Assembly: GCA_031553805.1 (NCBI GenBank) | Contig: JAVBLC010000005.1 | Span: forward strand, 310,001-374,000 | Direction of reading: 5' to 3' | Length of the DNA stretch: 64,000 nt | DNA from: JAITVB01 sp031553805 | GTDB lineage: Bacteria; Bacteroidota; Bacteroidia; Bacteroidales; Rikenellaceae | Part shown: piece after piece, positions 45,218 to 56,620 of the stretch | Numbering within the stretch: the stretch's first letter is position 1 | Layout: each line of letters begins with the position of its first letter | The notes under the pieces: model-generated | What the model was told of the DNA's origin: nothing | Database searches by the model: none | What the model saw: the letters and a program-made list of their open reading frames with translations, nothing else | Made by a program: the position numbers and the translations under genes

Positions 45218-45250
45218 ACGAAGCCCGGCCTTGTAGGGGCCGGGCTTCGT
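45218..45250 (-). terminator. hairpin after the AsmA-like gene
   Basis: ACGAAGCCCGGCC / GGCCGGGCTTCGT with a 7-nt loop, 23 bp after the stop. No U-run on the minus strand, so possibly a factor-assisted terminator. Confidence 0.55.
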
Positions 45251-45272
45251 AAAAGGTATGCAGACGGGCGGG

Positions 45273-47924
45273 TTATTGAGCCGGTGTTGCGTCGGTCGTT
45301 TCGCCCGCTTCGAGCTTCTTGATCTGGGCTTCGGCCGCATCGAGCACCTTCTGGGCTTGCGTCTGAGCCTGTTTCACCAGGACGTCGGCCGATTTCTGGG
45401 CGGCGATCTTGGCCAACGGATTGGCGGCGGCATCGACCAGTTTCTGACCCTGTTCCTGGGCCGTAGCGACCAGGCGGTCGGCCGTGGACTGAGCCGTAGC
45501 GCGCAATTTGGCTGCCTGCTCGGCAACCTGCTGCGAAAGGTCGGCACTGCTGCCGGTGAGTTTTTGCATCTGGTCCTGAATAAGTTGTTTCGCTGCATCG
45601 GTGGCCATCTGCTGCACGCCGAGCTCGACCTTGGGCGAGGTGAAAGTCCCTTTGATCGTCACCGGAATGTTGCTCACGTAGCCGCCTGCGGTGCCCTGCG
45701 GCAGATTGACGGTGGCCTTGTAGTTAATCTCCTGGGCGAGGCTGGTCGTCCCTTCGAGGTGGACGTTGGTCGAACCCATCTTCAGGTCGAAGGGCGAGGT
45801 CGAGAGTAGCCCGTTTTCGATCGAGAACGGGATTTTGATGTCTTTCGCCTCGATCTTGCGCAGGCCGTCGTTCTTGAGCAGCGTGGCCAGGACGTCAAAC
45901 GCCTGGACGTTCTGGAGGTGGATGTCGCTCGAGGCGAGCGAGCCTTTGGCCGTGAGCTGGGTCAAGTCGGGAGTCATGTCGCCCTTCATCGGCGCTTTCA
46001 TCGTCAGCTCGAGCGAGAAATTGCCACCCGTCTTTTCGAACAGCGGAACGAGTTGGCGGATGAAATCCAACTGCTTAAATGTTTCGCTGAACGAGGCGTT
46101 TTTGATATTCAGGGCAACGCCCATCTGAGGGCTGAGGGGTTGGGCGGTGTTGTAGGTGCCGCTGGCTTCCATCGTGCCGCCCATGGCGTTCATCCGCAGC
46201 TGTTTCATATCGAGGATGCCGTCGGCCACTTCGACGCGGCCCGTCACGTTTTCGAGCACCATCTCCTGGAACAGCACCTTTTTAAGACCGGTCGACAGGC
46301 TCAGGCGCAGGTTTTTCGGAATTTCGATGGTCGAAAGGCTGGTTGTATCCGTGCTTTCGGTCGTGTCGTCACCCATCAGTTCGTTCAGGTTCAGCAAATT
46401 GGAATTTACCGAAAGGGTTCCGGAGAGGGTTTCGTTTTTAAGGAAATAAGGGAGGTAGTTCGACACCGAGCCGGCGGCCGAAATGTCGCTCGAACCGATC
46501 TTCATCGCCAGTTCGCTCAACTTCAACGCGGCCGGGGTAATCGACGCCTGGGCGGAAGAGATCGCCACAGTGGGCAGACCTTCCAGATCGACGGTCATGC
46601 CCTTCACGCCGATGGCGCCCTCTCCCCTCACCTGCTGGTAATTTTCCCTTTCGATGTCTGACATCTTGGCGGCCAAATTAACGTCGGCCGTCAGTACGCC
46701 GTCCAGGCTGATCGAATCGGGCAAAGGATAGATCTGGTCGACCATCCCCAGGTCGAGCGTTCCCTTGGCCGTAGCCGTGAAAGCGGGATTGCTCTCGGGT
46801 GTCACCACGTGGAGGGTTACCGCGAACGGGTTGCCTGCCAGCGCAAAGGAGAAGCGCGGCACGTCAATCACCGTCTGGTCCATCGTCCCGCCCGGGTTTG
46901 TTACGGAAGCGGCGATCTGGATGTTATCCAGCGAACGGGGCAGATCGGGGTATTTGAACATCCCGTCGGCAACTTCCAGGCGGAGATCCATCTTCGGGAA
47001 AGTCGTTTCGGTATATTTGCCCTGGGCTTCACCCGAGAAGGTCAACTTTCCAGCAGCGGTCAGGTTCTGAAAATCCTTGGCGTAGAGGGCGGGGACGAGC
47101 GAGAGGATGTTTTTGAAATCGAGCGTCGGCATCGACACTTTCAGGTCCATATCGAAACCGTCGTCCTGCATTGCCAACCAGCCGTCGAGCGAAAGCGCCA
47201 CGGCATTGAGGCGGATCGTGTTTTGTCCAAAAGTGTATTTCTGGGCGTCGAAATCGGCCGAGAGGATCATGTCGATGGCCGCTTCGGCGTTGCTTACATA
47301 CGGGATATTGCCCATATAGAAATACATCCCGTCGGTAGTCAGGTTGAAATCCAGGTCGCTGGCCGACGCCGTAAAGTCGCCCTTCAGCCGCAGATCGAGG
47401 TTCTTCGTGTAGAAAGACATCTTTGACGAGTCGTCGATGTAGGCCACCTCGCCTTTTTTAATCCGCACATCCTTGAGGTTGACCTTAAACGACGATTCCG
47501 ACTCGGGTGCCGTGGTTTCGGTCGTGTCGGGTTTCATCACATCCCAGTTGACGCTGCCGTCGGCGGCTACCATCGCTTTGACCACCGGTTCGTCGAGCAG
47601 CACGCGCGAGACGCGGATGCCGCTGCTGCCGAAGATCGACGCCAGGTCGACCGTCGCACCGATCGTGCGGGCACGGACCAATGTATCGCCTTCGAATTCG
47701 CCGACACCCGATAGCGAAAAGCCGCGCAGTTCGATCGACGCGTTCGGAAAATTCTTGATCAGGCTCAGGCTCAGTTTGTCGAAATCGACGTGGGCGTTGA
47801 GCATCTTATTGGCTTCGGTCTTCACGAGGGTGACGATTTTCCCCTGGAAAGCGAAAGGCAGAATCAGCAGCAGTGCAAAGAGCGCTACGATAACAATTCC
47901 TGTAATTTTCAGAATTTTTTTCAT
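45273..47924 (-). CDS. AsmA-family envelope protein
   Basis: 883 residues. One N-terminal membrane anchor (residues ~7-27) followed by a long periplasmic part of repeated beta strands: the AsmA N-terminal domain (FDKLSLSLIKNFPNASIELRGFSLSG) and an AsmA C-terminal-like half (LNIKNASFSETFKQLDFIRQLVPLFEKTGGNFSLELTMKAPM). The last ~110 residues are an Ala/Gln/Lys-rich amphipathic helix. AsmA-like proteins are bridge-type lipid transport or outer-membrane maintenance proteins. Monocistronic; -7 box TACCTTTG at 47948-47955. Confidence 0.88.
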   Translation of the reverse strand: MKKILKITGIVIVALFALLLILPFAFQGKIVTLVKTEANKMLNAHVDFDKLSLSLIKNFPNASIELRGFSLSGVGEFEGDTLVRARTIGATVDLASIFGSSGIRVSRVLLDEPVVKAMVAADGSVNWDVMKPDTTETTAPESESSFKVNLKDVRIKKGEVAYIDDSSKMSFYTKNLDLRLKGDFTASASDLDFNLTTDGMYFYMGNIPYVSNAEAAIDMILSADFDAQKYTFGQNTIRLNAVALSLDGWLAMQDDGFDMDLKVSMPTLDFKNILSLVPALYAKDFQNLTAAGKLTFSGEAQGKYTETTFPKMDLRLEVADGMFKYPDLPRSLDNIQIAASVTNPGGTMDQTVIDVPRFSFALAGNPFAVTLHVVTPESNPAFTATAKGTLDLGMVDQIYPLPDSISLDGVLTADVNLAAKMSDIERENYQQVRGEGAIGVKGMTVDLEGLPTVAISSAQASITPAALKLSELAMKIGSSDISAAGSVSNYLPYFLKNETLSGTLSVNSNLLNLNELMGDDTTESTDTTSLSTIEIPKNLRLSLSTGLKKVLFQEMVLENVTGRVEVADGILDMKQLRMNAMGGTMEASGTYNTAQPLSPQMGVALNIKNASFSETFKQLDFIRQLVPLFEKTGGNFSLELTMKAPMKGDMTPDLTQLTAKGSLASSDIHLQNVQAFDVLATLLKNDGLRKIEAKDIKIPFSIENGLLSTSPFDLKMGSTNVHLEGTTSLAQEINYKATVNLPQGTAGGYVSNIPVTIKGTFTSPKVELGVQQMATDAAKQLIQDQMQKLTGSSADLSQQVAEQAAKLRATAQSTADRLVATAQEQGQKLVDAAANPLAKIAAQKSADVLVKQAQTQAQKVLDAAEAQIKKLEAGETTDATPAQ

Positions 47925-47947
47925 GACAGTGCAGAATTATTTTGTAA

Positions 47948-47955
47948 CAAAGGTA
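47948..47955 (-). promoter_or_regulatory. -7 element of the AsmA-like gene
   Basis: TACCTTTG on the minus strand, 23 bp before the ATG; no clear -33. Confidence 0.45.
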
Positions 47956-48108
47956 CTAAGTTTTCGATTTTTCCCATTTCGAACAGCCGTAATAATCGTA
48001 CTTTTTCTTTCGGTGCGGCTCTGAGGGCATGGTAAGCGAGAAATTCGACAATAAAAAATGTTATAAAACAACGAAAAGCCTCCTTTCGCGTTAAGAACAC
48101 TAAAATCT

Positions 48109-48140
48109 TTTGCGAAAAACAACACAAAGCACTAATTTTG
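48109..48140 (+). promoter_or_regulatory. promoter of the DUF1573 gene
   Basis: TTTG (48109-48112), 20 bp spacer, TAATTTTG (48133-48140), 36 bp before the ATG. Confidence 0.8.
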
Positions 48141-48176
48141 CGTTTTCCTATAAGTAGGAAAAACCTCCCGCGTACT

Positions 48177-49286
48177 ATGAAAAAGAACCTGCTTTTAGCC
48201 TTCTTCGGCATCGCCCTGTGCGGATGCCTGGCTGCGTTGCCCGCCGCTGTCCTCGGACAGGGCCGCCCGCTCCAGGCCCGGTTCAACTCGACCAGTTGGG
48301 ATTTTGGAAAGATCAAGGAAACCGACGGCCCGGTCAGCCACACTTTCGAATTTACGAACACCGGAAAGACCCCTTACGTGATCGAGTTCATCTCGGTATC
48401 GTGCGGGTGCACCACCCCCGAATACAGCAAAGCCCCCGTCCTGCCCGGACGCAAGGGGACCATTAAAGTAACCTACGATCCGGCCGACCGGCCCGGCGTC
48501 TTTAACCGCTCGATCGTCGTCACGGCCAACAACCGCACCGAGCAGATCCCGCTCGTGATCACCGGCGAAGTTATCGGCCGGCCGCGTACGCCCGAGGAAG
48601 ATTTTCCGATCGAAGTCACCGGCGGGCTGCGGGCAACCTCGAACACACTGCTTTTCGGCTATGTGCCGCGCGGCGGGATCCGCACGCAGGTCATCAACCT
48701 GTATAACAGCGGAACGAAAGATATTCGGCCAACAGTCACTGTCAAAGGCCCGGAAAAAAACACCGCCCGGGTGACGATCGACCCCGAGGTGCTAAAACCC
48801 GGACAACGGGGATACCTGTCGTTCCAGTATGACCTGGAGCGGGCCGACCTGTGGGGGCAAATCTCGACGGCGTTCAACATCAGCGCCGGGGGGCAGGCCG
48901 CTGCCAATGATTTTAACGCCTACGCGACAGTCGTCGAAGATTTTACGAATATGACACAAACCGAAATGGCCAAAGCGGCCAAAGCCAGTTTCTCGTCACA
49001 ATTCTACCATTTCGGCGACGTGAAGGTCAACGAGGCCCTGACCCACAATTTCCAGATCACCAACACCGGCGAAAGCGATTTGGTGATCCGCGACATCAAG
49101 GCCGGAAGCAACCGGATTTCGTATACGATTGACAAGCGCACGATCCGCCCGGGCGAAAGCGCCACGATGAAAGTAACCCTCAAGCCCAACCAGCGCTCGG
49201 TGCGCCTGAGCGAAAGCATCACACTGATCCTCAACGACCCGGCACGGCCAATGCGCGAGGTGCGGCTGGCGGCCAACGTAATTTAA
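48177..49286 (+). CDS. DUF1573 domain-containing exported protein
   Basis: 369 residues from the ATG at 48177; the in-frame ATG at 48138 overlaps the -7 box. Signal peptide ends after LGQG near residue 29. Two Ig-like DUF1573 modules: residues ~35-115 with DFGKIKETDGPVSHTFEFTNTG and the hallmark VSCGCTTPEY, and ~285-368 with HFGDVKVNEALTHNFQITNTG but no Cys pair; a third Ig-like stretch lies between. Exported, probably periplasmic or surface. Function of the family is unknown. 40 bp upstream of the NfnA-like gene, so perhaps co-transcribed with it. Confidence 0.87.
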   Translation: MKKNLLLAFFGIALCGCLAALPAAVLGQGRPLQARFNSTSWDFGKIKETDGPVSHTFEFTNTGKTPYVIEFISVSCGCTTPEYSKAPVLPGRKGTIKVTYDPADRPGVFNRSIVVTANNRTEQIPLVITGEVIGRPRTPEEDFPIEVTGGLRATSNTLLFGYVPRGGIRTQVINLYNSGTKDIRPTVTVKGPEKNTARVTIDPEVLKPGQRGYLSFQYDLERADLWGQISTAFNISAGGQAAANDFNAYATVVEDFTNMTQTEMAKAAKASFSSQFYHFGDVKVNEALTHNFQITNTGESDLVIRDIKAGSNRISYTIDKRTIRPGESATMKVTLKPNQRSVRLSESITLILNDPARPMREVRLAANVI

Positions 49287-49326
49287 ACCGAAACCCAGAT
49301 ACAAATACTGACCTATATCCGAAACA

Positions 49327-50211
49327 ATGTTTGAGATTGTAAAGAAGAAAAAACTGGCGGAAAACATTTTCCTGATGAACGTGCACGCTCCGCGCGTGGC
49401 CAAATCGGCCCGGCCGGGGCAATTTGTGATCGTGCGCGTCGACGACCGGAGCGAACGCATTCCGTTGACCATCTGTGACTACAACGCAGCCGAAGGCTGG
49501 GTGACGATCGTTACCCAAGTGGTGGGATCTTCGAGCGCCAAGATCTGTGCGCTCGAAGAGGGCGATAAATTCCAGGATTTCGTGGGGCCGCTGGGCCACC
49601 CGTCGGAATTTGTGTACGAACACATCGACGAGTTGAAAAACAAAAAGATACTTTTCGTCGCCGGCGGCGTGGGGACGGCTCCCGTCTATCCGCAGGTGAA
49701 GTGGCTGCACGAGCAGGGCGTAGCGGCCGACGTGATCGTCGGGGCCAAGGCCAAAGACCTGCTCATTATGCAGGACGAAATGAAGGCAGTAGCCGGCAAC
49801 CTGTATCCGGCCACCGACGACGGCAGCGCCGGGTTCAAGGGCCTGGTGACCGACTGTATGCGCGATTTGATCGACAACCAAGGCAAACGATATGACGTGG
49901 TGGTCGCCATCGGCCCGATGATCATGATGAAATTCGTGGCGATGACCACCAGAGAATACGGCATCAAGACGATCGTCAGCCTCAACAGCCTGATGGTCGA
50001 CGGCACGGGGATGTGCGGAGCCTGCCGCGTAAGCGTGGGCGGAAAAACCTATTTCACGTGCGTAGACGGCCCCGAATTCGACGGGCACGCTGTCGATTAC
50101 GATGAAGCGATGCGCCGCCAGGGAATGTACAAAACAATCGAAAGCCGCATCGAAAAAGCAGCGGAAGAGAAAGCCGCAGGGCACACCTGCAAAGTGGGGC
50201 TGGATAAGTAG
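49327..50211 (+). CDS. nfnA: ferredoxin:NADP reductase-like FAD/NAD-binding subunit (NfnA/SudB type)
   Basis: 294 residues. FAD-binding barrel (residues ~1-100, with PLTICDY), NAD-binding domain (~105-220, VAGGVGTAPVYPQ), and a C-terminal [2Fe-2S] motif GTGMCGACRVSVGGKTYFTCVDGPEFDGH that binds a cluster through its four Cys. This is the small subunit partnering a GltA/NfnB-like protein, encoded 33 bp downstream, to pass electrons between NAD(P)H and ferredoxin. Members are also annotated sulfide or dihydroorotate dehydrogenase-like. The exact electron acceptor is not shown. Confidence 0.9.
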   Translation: MFEIVKKKKLAENIFLMNVHAPRVAKSARPGQFVIVRVDDRSERIPLTICDYNAAEGWVTIVTQVVGSSSAKICALEEGDKFQDFVGPLGHPSEFVYEHIDELKNKKILFVAGGVGTAPVYPQVKWLHEQGVAADVIVGAKAKDLLIMQDEMKAVAGNLYPATDDGSAGFKGLVTDCMRDLIDNQGKRYDVVVAIGPMIMMKFVAMTTREYGIKTIVSLNSLMVDGTGMCGACRVSVGGKTYFTCVDGPEFDGHAVDYDEAMRRQGMYKTIESRIEKAAEEKAAGHTCKVGLDK

Positions 50212-50244
50212 AGCTGAAAGTTAGGAATTCGTAACTCGTAATTA

Positions 50245-51633
50245 ATGGCAAATAAAATACCCCGCGTGCCGGCACGCGAACAAGACCCGAAAGTGCGGGT
50301 CACCAATTTCGAAGAAGTCTGCCTGGGCTACACGCCCGAGATGGCGCAAATGGAAGCCTCGCGGTGCATTAATTGCAAAAAGCCACGGTGTGTCGACCAG
50401 TGCCCCGTGTCGGTGCAGATCCCGCAATTTATCCAGGCTGTCGTGGCCGGCGATTATACCGCCGCCGCGCAGACCATCGCCCAGGACAACCTGCTGCCGT
50501 CGGTGTGCGGACGCGTGTGCCCGCAGGAGAGCCAGTGCGAAGGCGCTTGCATCCTCGGCGTGAAGGGCGAACCGGTGTCGATCGGCAAACTCGAAATGTT
50601 TGTCGGCGACTGGGCGCGTGAGAACAAGGTGGAATTAGGCAAGCCTACCGTCAGGAACGGCCGCAAGGTGGCCGTGATCGGCAGCGGCCCGGCCGGATTG
50701 GCCGCCGCAGCCGACCTCGCCAAGGCCGGTTATACTGTAAAAATATTCGAAGCGTTGCACAAAGCGGGCGGCGTGCTAGAGTACGGGATTCCCGAATTCC
50801 GCCTGCCCAAGGCCAAGGTGGTCGCTTCGGAAGTGGAAAACGTCAAGAAACTGGGCGTCGAGATCGAAACCGACGTCGTGGTGGGCCGCACCGTGACCAT
50901 CGACGAGCTGATGGATGAAGAGGGCTATGAAGCCGTCTTCATCGGTTCGGGAGCGGGGCTGCCGCGTTTTATGAACATCCCGGGTGAGAACCTCAACGGC
51001 GTTGTGTCGGCCAATGAATTTTTGACCCGTGCCAACCTGATGAAAGCCTTCGACACGAGTTACGACACACCTATCTACGTCGGCCAACGCGTGGCTGTGG
51101 TCGGCGGGGGCAACGTGGCGATGGACGCCGTGCGCACCGCCGCCCGCTTAGGAGCCGAAGCGACGATCGTCTACCGCCGCAGCGAAGCCGAATTGCCCGC
51201 CCGCGTCGAAGAGGTACACCACGCCAAGGAAGAGGGTATCAACTTCAAAATGCTCACCAATCCGGTCGAGGTGCTCGGCGACGAGCGGGGCTGGGTACGC
51301 GGCCTGCGTTGCGTGCGGATGGAGCTGGGCGAACCCGACGCTTCGGGCCGCCGTTCGCCGGTTGTCGTGCCCGGATCGGAGTTCGACATCGAGTGCGACG
51401 TGGTAATCATGGCGCTCGGCACCTCGCCCAATCCGTTGATCTCGTCGACCACCGAGGGGTTGGAAACCAACCGTTGGGGATGCCTGATCGCCGACGAGGC
51501 GACGGGGGCAACGACCCGGCCTGGCATTTTTGCCGGCGGCGACGCCGTGACGGGTGCTGCGACGGTGATCCTGGCGATGGGCGCTGGCCGCGCTGCCGCC
51601 AAAGCCATCGACGAATACCTGAAGGCGAAATAA
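50245..51633 (+). CDS. gltA: NfnB/GltA-like NADPH-dependent flavoprotein (glutamate synthase small-subunit family)
   Basis: 462 residues. N-terminal 4Fe-4S region with CINCKKPRCVDQCPVSVQIP near residue 39 and CGRVCPQESQCEGAC near residue 88. Two nucleotide-binding folds follow: IGSGPAGLAAAADL (FAD, residue ~150) and VVGGGNVAMDAVRTA (NADP, ~290). GIFAGGDAVTGAATVI lies near the C terminus. Alone it could be the homotetrameric archaeal-type GltA, but with the NfnA-like gene beside it an NADH-dependent reduced-ferredoxin:NADP oxidoreductase is more likely. A perfect 26-bp hairpin follows. Confidence 0.9.
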   Translation: MANKIPRVPAREQDPKVRVTNFEEVCLGYTPEMAQMEASRCINCKKPRCVDQCPVSVQIPQFIQAVVAGDYTAAAQTIAQDNLLPSVCGRVCPQESQCEGACILGVKGEPVSIGKLEMFVGDWARENKVELGKPTVRNGRKVAVIGSGPAGLAAAADLAKAGYTVKIFEALHKAGGVLEYGIPEFRLPKAKVVASEVENVKKLGVEIETDVVVGRTVTIDELMDEEGYEAVFIGSGAGLPRFMNIPGENLNGVVSANEFLTRANLMKAFDTSYDTPIYVGQRVAVVGGGNVAMDAVRTAARLGAEATIVYRRSEAELPARVEEVHHAKEEGINFKMLTNPVEVLGDERGWVRGLRCVRMELGEPDASGRRSPVVVPGSEFDIECDVVIMALGTSPNPLISSTTEGLETNRWGCLIADEATGATTRPGIFAGGDAVTGAATVILAMGAGRAAAKAIDEYLKAK

Positions 51634-51640
51634 ATAAGGC

Positions 51641-51696
51641 TAAGCCGAAAACAATGGGGCGGGAACGAATGTTCCCGCCCCATTGTTTTCGGCTTA
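51641..51696 (+). terminator. large perfect hairpin after the nfnAB-like genes
   Basis: 26-bp perfect stem from TAAGCCGAAAACAATGG outward, tetraloop GAAT. It begins 8 bp after the stop. TTCC rather than a U-run follows; the long stem itself is unusual. Confidence 0.65.
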
Positions 51697-51784
51697 TTCC
51701 TTTGTCTGTTCAGGCGCTCGCCACAGAGGGATTTTTTGTTCGTAGCCGAACAGGCTTGAGTTTTGGCTCGACCGTTATTGCGTC

Positions 51785-52190
51785 GCTACTTTCTTTTGCT
51801 GCCATCAAAAGAAAGTAGCCAAAGAAAAATCACCGCTTTTTCCTTATAGGCGGATGCGCGGTCCGTCGGCCCGCGTTAGCGTGACCCCTGTGGCCCAGCC
51901 TGAAATAGTGTTATCCGGCAAAGTCAAAATCCCCCAGTGCGGGTACGCACCCTTTAGGCCAAGTGCCCGTAGGCAGCGGGCCGAAGGCCCGCAAGCGCCT
52001 TATAGCCGGAGGTTGGGGCCCCACTTAGGTTTTACAAGCGGCGAACAGGACGGTACTGGAGCGGAGGAAAAGCCGGAGCGGAACCGACGAACCCGCAGGG
52101 TGAGGAGCTCACCGATCGAAGGGAGGTTACATTCCGCAGGATAGGCGCAAAAAAGGATTTTTTGCCACTTTTGTATCCCTACAAAAGTGG
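51785..52190 (+). repeat. mosaic intergenic repeat, locus 4
   Basis: Inverted repeat GCTACTTTCTTTTG / CAAAAGAAAGTAGC (51785-51819); GC hairpin GCGGGCC-gaa-GGCCCGC with TTATAGCC (51977-52015), matching 16606-16637; GGAGCGG-type stretch; inverted repeat CCACTTTTGTA / TACAAAAGTGG (52165-52190), like 10089-10112. No GTCCAC core. No gene is seen in 51634-52316. Confidence 0.65.
51921..51951. repeat. short hairpin repeat, copy 5 of 6
   Basis: CAAAATCCCCCAGTGCGGGTACGCACC, nearly the same as copy 2. Hairpin GTGCG-GGTA-CGCAC. Confidence 0.7.
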
Positions 52191-52210
52191 AGCAAAGAAC
52201 AGTCTGCAGC

Positions 52211-52241
52211 AAAGTAAAAACCCCGAGTGCCGGGAGGCACC
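52211..52241. repeat. short hairpin repeat, copy 6 of 6
   Basis: AAAAACCCCGAGTGCC-GGGA-GGCACC: base changes on both stem arms are compensatory (GTGCC with GGCAC instead of GTGCG with CGCAC). Confidence 0.65.
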
Positions 52242-52285
52242 AAAAGTGGAGCAAAAATTATCCGACAACATAATAACCTATAATG

Positions 52286-52312
52286 ATTAAGGCTTGCCTC
52301 GACAAGCCTTAA
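52286..52312 (-). terminator. carB terminator
   Basis: ATTAAGGCTTG / CAAGCCTTAAT with a 5-nt loop, 5 bp after the carB stop. Only a short U-stretch on the minus strand. Confidence 0.65.
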
Positions 52313-52316
52313 TCAA

Positions 52317-55528
<3,212 letters not shown>

Positions 55529-55532
<4 letters not shown>

Positions 55533-56620
55533 CGTGTTTTCCATGCTTCGATTTCAGTTATCAGGTGGTCGAAAAGGAATTCGGTGTCGACCGGGCCGCT
55601 CGAGGCTTCGGGGTGGAATTGCACCGAGAAAAAGGGCAGCGAGCGGTGGCGGATGCCCTCGTTGGTACCGTCATTCAGGTTTTCGAACCAGGGTTCCCAA
55701 TCGGGGCCCAAGCCGACGGGATCGACCGCGTAGCCGTGGTTCTGCGAGGTGATGTAGGCGCGGTCGGTGCCCACCTGGCGCACCGGCTGGTTGTGGCTGC
55801 GGTGGCCGTATTTCAGTTTGTAGGTCGTCGCCCCGGCCGCCAGCGACAGAAGTTGGTTACCCATGCAGATGCCGAAGATCGGTTTGCCGACGGCAAACGC
55901 CCTGCGGATGTTTTCGACCGTGCGGGCCGCCATCTGGGGGTTGCCCGGGCCGTTGCTGACCATCACCCCGTCATAGTCGAGCGCGGTGAAATCATAGTCC
56001 CACGGAACGCGGATGACCGTCGTGTCGCGGCGCAGCAGGCAGCGGATGATGTTGTACTTGCAACCGCAATCGACCAGCACCACCCGGTGGCGGCCCGTGC
56101 CGTAAGTCGTCACCTCGCGGCAGCTGGTGGCGGCGACCAGATTTTCGAGGTTGGGGTCTTCGAAGGCGGCCGGTTCGGGCGTGCCTTCGGGGACAAGTTT
56201 GCCGAGCATGACGCCCCGCTCACGGATCATGCGGGTGATGGCCCGGGTGTCGACCGCGTAGAGGGCCGGAATACCTTGTGACTTGAGCCAGGCGTCGAGG
56301 CTTTTGGCAGCGTTCCAGTGGCTGTATTCGAACGAGTAGTCGGACACGACCAGCGCCCGGATGTGGATGCGGTCAGATTCAAAAAAATTCCGCAATCCGT
56401 CGGCCATTTCATCGCCCGGCACGCCGTAATTGCCCACCAGCGGGTAAGTCAGCACCAAGATCTGGCCGGCATAGGACGGGTCGGTCAGGCTCTCGGGATA
56501 GCCCGTCATCGCGGTGTTGAACACCACTTCGCCCGTGGCCGCCCCCGGGGCGCCGAAACGGTAGCCGGTGAAACGGTCACCGTTTTCGAGGATCAGGGTT
56601 GATTTTTCAGGATTCGGCAT
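55529..56620 (-). CDS. carA: carbamoyl-phosphate synthase small subunit
   Basis: 363 residues. N-terminal CPSase small domain (ENGDRFTGYRFG, FNTAMTGYPESLTDPSY) and class I glutamine amidotransferase with catalytic Cys in FGICMGNQLLSLA (residue ~247) and the His-Pro-Glu near FHPEASSGPVDTEFLF. It hydrolyses glutamine and channels ammonia to CarB. Its start lies inside the last codons of the purF-like gene (14-bp overlap) and its stop overlaps carB, so the three are translated as a coupled set. Confidence 0.96.

Noticed and set aside
50219..50244. Short sequence GTTAGGAATTCGTAACTCGTAATT before gltA resembling 10177-10200
   Set aside because: Only about 20 nt, no clear structure; too little to call a repeat family.
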